5,524 nt of DNA from Bacteroidales bacterium UBA2287 (GTDB taxonomy: Bacteria > Bacteroidota > Bacteroidia > Bacteroidales > Tenuifilaceae). The notes beneath the pieces were generated by a model. That model did no database searches. It worked only from the letters and a program-made list of their open reading frames with translations, and was not told where the DNA came from. The position numbers were made by a program, and so were the translations under genes. Positions 1 through 4,565 of this stretch are shown piece after piece. The stretch spans positions 1 through 5,524 of the forward strand of contig DDWL01000010.1 in NCBI GenBank assembly GCA_002345675.1, written 5' to 3'. Every line of letters starts with the position of its first letter. The stretch's first letter is position 1.

Positions 1-58
1 GCCTGTAAGCCAGATTTTAGAGGAGTTGAAAGTTTTGTGGTTCATGGGGAGTATGGGT

Positions 59-121
59 TATCGGTTATCGGTTGTCGGTTGTCGGTTATCTGTTTTCTGT
101 TGTCAGTTCTCTGTTGTTCAT
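59..121. repeat. Degenerate heptamer tandem repeat
   Basis: Nine consecutive 7-bp units fit the loose consensus T(A/G)TC(G/T)GT: tatcggt, tatcggt, tgtcggt, tgtcggt, tatctgt, tttctgt, tgtcagt, tctctgt, tgttcat. The left end is almost pure and the right end decays. Repeats of this kind (TCGGTTATCGGTTGTCGG and relatives) are familiar from Bacteroidota intergenic DNA, from memory. Because 7 is prime to 3, every forward frame becomes a 7-residue peptide repeat (such as RLSVVGC), so open frames here are a by-product and not evidence of a gene. Two forward frames are open from the left edge (to about 192 and 211), so the tail of a gene lying mostly outside the window cannot be excluded. Confidence 0.8.
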
Positions 122-147
122 ATGTTCTTTGTTACCACACGATGCAA

Positions 148-172
148 CCGAGCCGTTCTTTGGCGAGCTCGG
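148..172. repeat. GC-rich inverted repeat
   Basis: CCGAGC (148-153) is the exact reverse complement of GCTCGG (167-172). Inside it, CG (154-155) can pair with CG (164-165) across a single bulged A, leaving an 8-base loop. It lies in otherwise AT-rich DNA and has no T-run after it, so it is not a standard intrinsic terminator. A terminator or processing site for a gene off the left edge is possible but unproven. Confidence 0.4.
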
Positions 173-211
173 CGCAGCCAATCATGCGGTAGCGGTGGTT
201 TAAAATATTGA

Positions 212-396
212 AGTGGGAAGAGAAGAAGAGATAAAGTTTTAAGGTCATAAATTGTTACGGTTCTTTTGGCTTTTTTAAGGACAGCAAAAGTAACTGTTTT
301 AACTTATTTTAACAAACTTAATCGCATAATTTTCATGTAATTAAGTCAATTATTTCTGTATCCCTTGGTAGCCTTTATTTGTAGGTTAGCTGATAA
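212..396. other. AT-rich intergenic DNA, nothing recognised
   Basis: I see no coding region, RNA gene or clear promoter here. The stretch is AT-rich with scattered short homopolymer runs, and leads into the first copy of the 95-bp two-hairpin element at 397. Confidence 0.5.
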
Positions 397-491
397 AGTC
401 AGGGCGCGACTTGAAGTCGCACTCCGACTATAAACAAAAAATACATTTTGACAATATAACCCGTCAGATCGCTTGGAGCGGTCGGACGGGG
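397..491. repeat. REP/BIME-like two-hairpin element, copy 1
   Basis: This copy has two palindromes joined by a 30-base AT-rich spacer (430-459). Palindrome 1 (397-429) has a perfect core GCGACT-TGA-AGTCGC at 406-420 and an outer arm AGTC...GACT, with mismatches at 401/425 and 405/421. Palindrome 2 (460-490) is CCCGTC, a mismatch, GATCGCT, loop TGG, AGCGGTC, mismatch, GACGGG. The 95 bases match 1792-1886 with only four differences. Short GC-rich palindromes paired in extragenic space are typical of REP/BIME elements, which in other bacteria are mobilised by Y1 (RAYT) transposases. No such transposase is in the window. Copy 1 lies upstream of the ATPase gene and copy 2 directly downstream. Confidence 0.85.
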
Positions 492-501
492 GATGCAGGA
501 T

Positions 502-521
502 ATTAACTTTCCATCGTTAAT
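502..521. promoter_or_regulatory. Small inverted repeat upstream of ATPase promoter
   Basis: ATTAAC (502-507) and GTTAAT (516-521) are exact reverse complements separated by 8 bases. The site is about 45 bases upstream of the candidate -7 element at 567-574, a plausible place for an operator. It is short and AT-rich enough to occur by chance, and no regulator gene is adjacent. Confidence 0.25.
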
Positions 522-566
522 GAAAAACAAAAACGTATTTTGCTGTTTTAATTAAGCATATTATTG

Positions 567-574
567 TATTTTTG
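567..574 (+). promoter_or_regulatory. Bacteroidota-type -7 promoter element (TAttTTTG)
   Basis: TATTTTTG matches the Bacteroidota primary sigma-factor consensus TAnnTTTG exactly. A TTTTG at 538-542 could be the -33 element, but its 24-base gap to the -7 box is longer than the usual 19-21. A transcript starting about 6 bases downstream (near 580) would leave a 5' leader of roughly 13 bases before the ATG at 593. This also argues against the in-frame TTG at 572, which lies inside the box, as the start codon. Confidence 0.5.
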
Positions 575-592
575 CTGAAATGCATATTCAAA

Positions 593-1786
593 ATGGATCG
601 TATTAAAGAAAAATCGAATCAACTAGTTGCTTCTACTTCAACCAAATTCGTTAGGTACTTAATGAATGAAATTGATTGGAACTGGCGACTTATCGGTGTT
701 TTAGGTGCAAGGGGAACGGGAAAAACTACGCTGCTTTTACAGCACCTTAAAATTAACCATGGAGTGAGCGACGAAGCCATCTACATTTCGCTCGACGACC
801 TTTACTTTAGTCAGAACAGTCTTACCGAAACCGCACAAAACTTTGTTAATAAGGGCGGGAAGTTTATGTATATCGACGAGGTACATAAATACAAAAACTG
901 GTCGGTGGAGCTAAAAAACCTTTACGACTCCTACCCCAACCTAAACTTGTACTTCACGGGTTCATCGGTAGTTGAAATGCTAAAGCAAGATGTCGACCTA
1001 AGTCGACGCGCGGTAACATATCACTTAAATGGGCTATCGTTCCGCGAGTTTTTAGTTTTAGATAGTAACATAACCTTTAACCCAATTAGCATCAACGAAA
1101 TTCTTACTAATCACGCACAGGTTGCCAGCGAAGTAATTCAACAGATAAAGCCCTTGGCTTTTTTCGATACATACCTTAAGTATGGCTACTACCCATTCTA
1201 CTTCGAAAATAAAGCGCTTTACTACAGGCGACTCGAACAAATTACAAAGCAGGTTATTGAGAACGATTTAAACTTTATCGATGGCTACGACCCTCGAAAT
1301 GCACATAAAATTAAACAGCTACTTTACATTATTGCCGAAAGTGTTCCCTTTAAGCCAAATACGGTTAAACTAAGCGAACGAATTAGTATTCATCGAAATA
1401 CGCTGATAAACTACCTTTACTACCTCGAAAAGGCACAGGTAATAAACTTGCTGCACCACTCAGGAAAAAGCACTGGAATTCTTCAAAAACCCGAAAAGAT
1501 TTACCTCAACAACACAAATTTGTCGTATTTACTTTCGGAGCAAGTTCCCAATAAAGGATCAGTTCGTGAAACATTTTTTATGAATCAAGTTGGAGCCTTA
1601 CACCCAATAAAAGCAACTGCCAATGGCGATTTTGAAGTGAATAACCGTTGGTTATTTGAAATTGGAGGTAAAAACAAATCGCGAAAGCAACTACCTGACA
1701 ACGATGATGCTTTTACAGCAGTTGACGAGGTTGAGATTGGAGCCTACAAAAAAATACCATTGTGGCTTTTTGGGTTTTTATATTAA
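593..1786 (+). CDS. AAA-type ATPase with C-terminal DUF4143-like domain
   Basis: This is a predicted cytosolic ATPase of 397 residues with no signal peptide or membrane segment. From the ATG at 593, the Walker A motif GARGTGKT is at 38-45, the Walker B FMYIDE at 91-96, a sensor-1-like FTGSS at 121-125 and a candidate arginine finger SRR at 137-139. The family motif LSFREFL follows at 148-154. A winged-helix-like segment (about 257-286, SERISIHRNTLINYLYYLEK) comes next. The C-terminal part has D346 and E355 in FEIGGKNK, and ends in PLWLFGFLY. The DUF4143 domain belongs to the PD-(D/E)XK nuclease fold clan. Here the acidic-lysine spacing is E-x3-K rather than the classical E-x-K, so nuclease activity is uncertain. 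The family is very common in Bacteroidota and archaea and its biological role is not established. The start was chosen because an in-frame TTG at 572 overlaps the promoter box. The gene looks complete and stands alone between two copies of the 95-bp repeat. Confidence 0.9.
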   Translation: MDRIKEKSNQLVASTSTKFVRYLMNEIDWNWRLIGVLGARGTGKTTLLLQHLKINHGVSDEAIYISLDDLYFSQNSLTETAQNFVNKGGKFMYIDEVHKYKNWSVELKNLYDSYPNLNLYFTGSSVVEMLKQDVDLSRRAVTYHLNGLSFREFLVLDSNITFNPISINEILTNHAQVASEVIQQIKPLAFFDTYLKYGYYPFYFENKALYYRRLEQITKQVIENDLNFIDGYDPRNAHKIKQLLYIIAESVPFKPNTVKLSERISIHRNTLINYLYYLEKAQVINLLHHSGKSTGILQKPEKIYLNNTNLSYLLSEQVPNKGSVRETFFMNQVGALHPIKATANGDFEVNNRWLFEIGGKNKSRKQLPDNDDAFTAVDEVEIGAYKKIPLWLFGFLY

Positions 1787-1790
1787 CTAA

Positions 1791-1886
1791 TAGTCGGGGC
1801 GCGACTTGAAGTCGCACTCCGACTATAAACAAAAATTACATTTTGACAATATAACCCGTCAGACCGCTTGGAGCGGTCGGATGGGG
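1791..1886. repeat. REP/BIME-like two-hairpin element, copy 2
   Basis: This near-identical second copy of 397-491 begins 5 bases after the ATPase stop codon. Palindrome 1 spans 1791-1825, with G1796 restoring the pair that is mismatched in copy 1. Palindrome 2 spans 1855-1885, with GACCGCT-TGG-AGCGGTC as its core. The four differences from copy 1 are at 401/1796, in the A-rich spacer, at 469/1864 and at 487/1882. The hairpins could stabilise or end transcripts from the ATPase gene, but no T-run follows, so they do not look like an ordinary intrinsic terminator. Confidence 0.85.
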
Positions 1887-1956
1887 TGTGTAGTGGTGAT
1901 ATTATGATAAAAGAAATTACAATGCAAACCAAAAGCCGAATAGCGGTGATATTAAC

Positions 1957-1989
1957 CCCCGTCAGACCGCTTGGAGCGGTCGGACGGGG
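1957..1989. repeat. REP-like hairpin, third copy (second palindrome only)
   Basis: CCCCGTC (1957-1963) pairs with GACGGGG (1983-1989), and GACCGCT (1965-1971) pairs with AGCGGTC (1975-1981). There is a single A-G mismatch between the two stem blocks and the loop is TGG. This is the best-paired of the three copies. It lies between the convergent ATPase and FN3 genes, 32 bases past the stop of the minus-strand FN3 gene, so it could act as a 3' mRNA stabiliser or transcription barrier for that gene. The phrase GGTGATATTA precedes it (1945-1954) and also occurs at 1894-1903, suggesting that a larger unit was duplicated. Confidence 0.75.
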
Positions 1990-1993
1990 ATTT

Positions 1994-2008
1994 GATCGGT
2001 CGGACGGG
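1994..2008. repeat. Truncated REP arm
   Basis: GATCGGTCGGACGGG repeats the right arm of the adjacent hairpin (GAGCGGTCGGACGGG) with one change, but its left arm is missing. It is best read as a broken or incompletely duplicated copy. Confidence 0.55.
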
Positions 2009-2021
2009 TCTGAACTAAGTG

Positions 2022-4076
2022 TTAAAAACTAACAATCAACTCGTTGCTATACCCGGCTACGCCACCATTACTTTTTTTAACGGCAATTACGTATTTATAC
2101 TTTACGCCTGTTTTTACGTTTTCGTCCGAAAAGGCTTGGTTATTACCTTTTAACGTTTTGTAAATTCGTAACGGCTCGTCGGCTTCGGCACGGTAAAGGA
2201 GTATGGTGTGCGTGCTTGCTGGCACTCTAAAGGTGAGCTCTATGGCTCCTTTTATGTAGTTACTGCTTGCCGAAATGCGCGGAGAAACTTCCTTGTTACC
2301 TGCTGTAATTTTTAGTCCCAGTTCCTGATGCGATTTGGCGGCATTTCCGGTGGAATCGACTGCCCAAACAGCAAATTTCCAGCTGCCATCGACAGGCTTT
2401 TTCCAAAGGAATTCGTTTGCAATGCCCAGCGTGGCAACGGTATCGGCAACTTGCGAGTTGTCCTTTTCTCCTGTAATTCGGTACAACGCTACATCGCTAC
2501 TACTCGATGGAATCCAGCTAAAAAGAACAGTTTCGGCCCTTTGCTCGCATGCCGTAAACACTGGAGCCGATGGCGGAATGGTGTCGGGAATTGAAAGCCT
2601 AAAGGGTTTCGAAAAGGCCGAGTGGTTATAGCGCAAATCGTAGCTCATTACCCTTGCGTAAATATTTCGCGAAAGGGTGTTAAGCGGAACGCTAAAGCGA
2701 AAAAGGGTATCGCGAACAAAGTTGGGCGAAATTAGCGAAGGCTCATTGGTTAAACTGCTCGAAATGTAAACCTTATAGCCATAAAAATCGGGCTCGGTGT
2801 TGCGTTGCCATATAAGGGTTGCCACTCCCGCCGAGTCAATTTGTCCGCTTAAAATTTTAGTTGGCACAGGAGGTATTGAGTCGTTAAGCTGAATAAGAAT
2901 TGGAAAGCTAAGCTTGGCCTTGCCCATGTTTGGCAATGCTTCAACCCAAAAGAACAGCTCCGATGTTGCGGGCTTAAAGGTTACGCTTCGCTCGCTGGCC
3001 TTTGCCTTCGCAATGGGCTTTAGCTCATCGTTAAGCGACTGGCTGGCATAGGTGTTAAAACCTTTAACTAGCGGTTCGTCGGCAGCGGAAAACTCCCACG
3101 AGGCAACAACGCTGCCATTGGGCAGTAGGTCGTACTTTAGGTTGCTGGGAACAGCAAATGGGAAAGGCACTGTAACGCTTTGCGTTTTCGAGGGAGGTCC
3201 AAAACCACCAAAGGCATCCTTGCCCTTTACCCTGTAGAAGTAGGTTTTACCAAACTCCACCGAGTCGTCGCGAAAGGTTGCCTTTTCCATTCCCGAGCCA
3301 TCTTTATGGTAAAGGGTAACAAACGGAGTGCTCGAAAGCGGCTTAAACGCCAGCGTATCGGTTCCCCGCTCAACGGAGTACGACGAGAAGAAGCCCTTAA
3401 ACAGCTCCGACGGCCACGAAACCAGCACCGTCGAGTCGCGTACCTCGGTTATTACGTCGAAAATTATGGGAAGTTCATACTTTTCATTCTGATTTATTAG
3501 CACAAATGCCGTGTCGGATTTAACCAAATTAGCCGATGGCTGCGCAAAAATGCGGTAAATGTAAATCCTGTTGGGAAGTGGCGTTTCGTCGACAAAGCCA
3601 AGACCCATCATGCGGGCAACCTCAAAATCCTGATCGGCGCTAACCATGCCAAAGCCAAAGCGCATTTCGGTTTCGCGGCTCTTGGTAACAATGGTTTGTA
3701 TGCTGGCATTCGAGTACAGGTCGAGTTTTTCGCCGTACAGCACCTCGGCAGCAATGGCTGCATGCTGATTTTCGAGCGCCATTTGGCGCCAAGCCTCCAT
3801 GGGCTCAGGCTTTACTGGTTCGCGGGTTAAGCGAAAATAGGCGCTATCGCCCACAAGTTCCTGTGTGGGAATAAGCACCCGCTCAACCACCCAGCCGTTT
3901 GTACGGCTCAGCTCCCACGAAACCGCATCGGTGGGCGACCACCGCAGCCAAACCATTCCGTTAGCGTGTTTACCAACCGCCTTAACGCCAATTCGCTGGC
4001 TATCCTGCGCCTGCGCTCCAAAGCAAACCAGCAACAGGTTAAGTAGTAAAATGTTTTTAAGATGTTTTTGTGTCAT
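2022..4076 (-). CDS. Secreted FN3-repeat protein
   Basis: The 684-residue product starts with a signal peptide: Lys4 and Lys7, a hydrophobic LLLNLLLVCFG core, and a likely cut after AQA/AQAQ at about 23-24. C18 is preceded by LLV, a poor lipobox, so ordinary export fits better than lipidation. The rest reads as beta-sandwich repeats of fibronectin type III character, roughly 29-195 (with a long insert at 85-165), 203-303, 308-397, 402-496, 500-590 and 596-684. Supporting marks are the recurring W (VLVSWPS, VVASWEF, TLIWQR, LFSWIPS), the Y-x-V/Y-R strands (YFYRVKGKD, IYARVMSYD), and PP linkers (SIPPVP, TIPPSAP). The N-terminal MVWLRWSPTD...GWVVER resembles a family of Bacteroidota FN3 proteins I remember only loosely. 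No C-terminal T9SS sorting domain is obvious, as the protein simply ends in a strand (NELIVSF). It probably mediates binding or scaffolding at or outside the outer membrane. The ligand is unknown. The partial gene to its right is on the same strand. No convincing ribosome-binding site precedes the ATG. Confidence 0.85.
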   Translation of the reverse strand: MTQKHLKNILLLNLLLVCFGAQAQDSQRIGVKAVGKHANGMVWLRWSPTDAVSWELSRTNGWVVERVLIPTQELVGDSAYFRLTREPVKPEPMEAWRQMALENQHAAIAAEVLYGEKLDLYSNASIQTIVTKSRETEMRFGFGMVSADQDFEVARMMGLGFVDETPLPNRIYIYRIFAQPSANLVKSDTAFVLINQNEKYELPIIFDVITEVRDSTVLVSWPSELFKGFFSSYSVERGTDTLAFKPLSSTPFVTLYHKDGSGMEKATFRDDSVEFGKTYFYRVKGKDAFGGFGPPSKTQSVTVPFPFAVPSNLKYDLLPNGSVVASWEFSAADEPLVKGFNTYASQSLNDELKPIAKAKASERSVTFKPATSELFFWVEALPNMGKAKLSFPILIQLNDSIPPVPTKILSGQIDSAGVATLIWQRNTEPDFYGYKVYISSSLTNEPSLISPNFVRDTLFRFSVPLNTLSRNIYARVMSYDLRYNHSAFSKPFRLSIPDTIPPSAPVFTACEQRAETVLFSWIPSSSSDVALYRITGEKDNSQVADTVATLGIANEFLWKKPVDGSWKFAVWAVDSTGNAAKSHQELGLKITAGNKEVSPRISASSNYIKGAIELTFRVPASTHTILLYRAEADEPLRIYKTLKGNNQAFSDENVKTGVKYKYVIAVKKSNGGVAGYSNELIVSF

Positions 4077-4206
4077 TGGTGGTGAAATGTTGAATTAAAT
4101 TAATTTCTCAAATTAACGTTCGGCTGAGGCTGTGCCTCATCTCTTCAGGCTCTGCCCGGTAAATATAGCTATTTGTACGTTTTCCACTGTATGTCATTTT
4201 GAAAAT

Positions 4207-4346
4207 AGCAGGCACAGCCTGCTGATGATAGTCCGACTGCGGTGCAACCGCCGCCGGACGTTGTTTCAATCGGACAGCCTCGGGCTAACGGGGGTCAAAG
4301 ACCGCTGTTTAGTAACGACGAAGTTACAAACTTCGCCGAGCTAGGG
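4207..4346. repeat. 140-bp hairpin unit, copy 1
   Basis: This copy holds five consecutive hairpins: 4207-4223 (loop ACA), 4231-4259 (loop GCA, 11 of 13 positions paired), 4276-4286 (loop TCG), 4287-4309 (loop AAA, one G-U pair and one G-G mismatch) and 4316-4338 (loop ACA, one mismatch). Its last 85 bases (4262-4346) match 4481-4565 at all but one position. That one difference (T4313/C4532) lies in the unpaired link between two hairpins. Confidence 0.85.
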
Positions 4347-4370
4347 GCGCCTCAGTCGAATATATCTTGG

Positions 4371-4420
4371 CAGGCTTTTGCCTGATTTGCGAAGTTAATT
4401 CTTTTTGCCTTTGCAGGCAA
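4371..4420. repeat. Two four-base-loop hairpins between the copies
   Basis: CAGGC-TTTT-GCCTG (4371-4384) and TTGCCT-TTGC-AGGCAA (4405-4420) fill the link between the two 140-bp units. The first, with its preceding TCTTGG, aligns with TCTTCAGGCTCTGCC at 4143-4156 upstream of copy 1. This suggests that the duplicated unit once extended further left and has since diverged. Confidence 0.6.
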
Positions 4421-4425
4421 TGTTC

Positions 4426-4565
4426 GTAGGCGCAGCCTACTTATAATAGTCCGACGGCGGCGAAGCCGACCGCCGAACGCTGTTTCAATCGGACAGCCTC
4501 GGGCTAACGGGGGTCAAAGACCGCTGTTTAGCAACGACGAAGTTACAAACTTCGCCGAGCTAGGG
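4426..4565. repeat. 140-bp hairpin unit, copy 2
   Basis: This has the same five-hairpin order as 4207-4346. The first hairpin is GTAGGC-GCA-GCCTAC (4426-4440) and the second spans 4449-4478, with apex CGGC-GAA-GCCG and a bulged A4469. The other three are at 4495-4505, 4506-4528 and 4535-4557. Relative to copy 1, the pair C4209-G4221 is replaced by T4427-A4439, and the pair T4243-A4247 by C4461-G4465. Both are double changes that keep pairing. The last six bases (CTAGGG, 4560-4565) overlap the stop codon and final proline codon of the minus-strand gene ending at 4560. Confidence 0.85.

Larger units (their letters stand above)
4121..4565. repeat. Array of small hairpins, mostly three-base loops
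   Basis: The gap between two minus-strand genes is packed with short palindromes. In order they are: TGAGGC-TGT-GCCTCA (4125-4139), GGC-TCT-GCC (4148-4156), AGCAGGC-ACA-GCCTGCT (4207-4223), a 29-base hairpin with loop GCA (4231-4259), AGCC-TCG-GGCT (4276-4286), a stem around GGTC-AAA-GACC (4287-4309) and a stem around GAAGTT-ACA-AACTTC (4316-4338). After these come CAGGC-TTTT-GCCTG (4371-4384), TTGCCT-TTGC-AGGCAA (4405-4420) and GTAGGC-GCA-GCCTAC (4426-4440), followed by second copies of the four hairpins from 4231-4338. Several share the apex GGC-NNN-GCC. No credible protein is encoded. Confidence 0.85.

Noticed and set aside
26..211. 61-residue open frame from a TTG over the left-hand repeat
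   Set aside because: Its middle is the translated heptamer repeat (RLSVVGCRLSV...). Another forward frame is equally open, there is no start context, and such peptides are a known by-product of this repeat type.
448..453. TTGACA resembling a sigma70 -35 box in the 95-bp repeat spacer
   Set aside because: No -10 partner follows at a suitable distance, and Bacteroidota promoters do not use this box.
572..592. Upstream TTG start for the ATPase gene
   Set aside because: The TTG lies inside the TAttTTTG promoter box, and the seven extra residues (MLKCIFK) add nothing recognisable. The ATG at 593 fits better.
1058..1240. 60-residue minus-strand open frame within the ATPase gene
   Set aside because: It is the antisense shadow of a strongly supported gene and has no motif.
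397..1886. Integron-type gene cassette with attC sites around the ATPase
   Set aside because: The 95-bp repeats form two separate hairpins rather than one long imperfect fold, and no RYYYAAC/GTTRRRY core pair is seen. There is no integrase in view.
1787..2021. Rho-independent terminators between the convergent genes
   Set aside because: The hairpins are strong but no T-run follows on either strand. They are better described as REP-like elements that might impede transcription.
2328..4098. Several + strand open frames opposite the FN3 gene
   Set aside because: They overlap a well-supported secreted protein on the other strand, have atypical composition and show no domains.
4109..4116. Possible -7 promoter element for the FN3 gene (TTAATTTG on the minus strand)
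   Set aside because: It has one mismatch in the key TA and no -33 partner, because the upstream bases are a hairpin. It is too weak to annotate.
4132..4344. 70-residue + strand open frame across the hairpin array
   Set aside because: It runs through tandem palindromes and part of a 140-bp repeat. The protein is not conserved in the second copy's context, so the frame is incidental.
4207..4565. CRISPR array
   Set aside because: There are only two copies, the repeat is 140 bp, and there are no regular unique spacers or cas genes.
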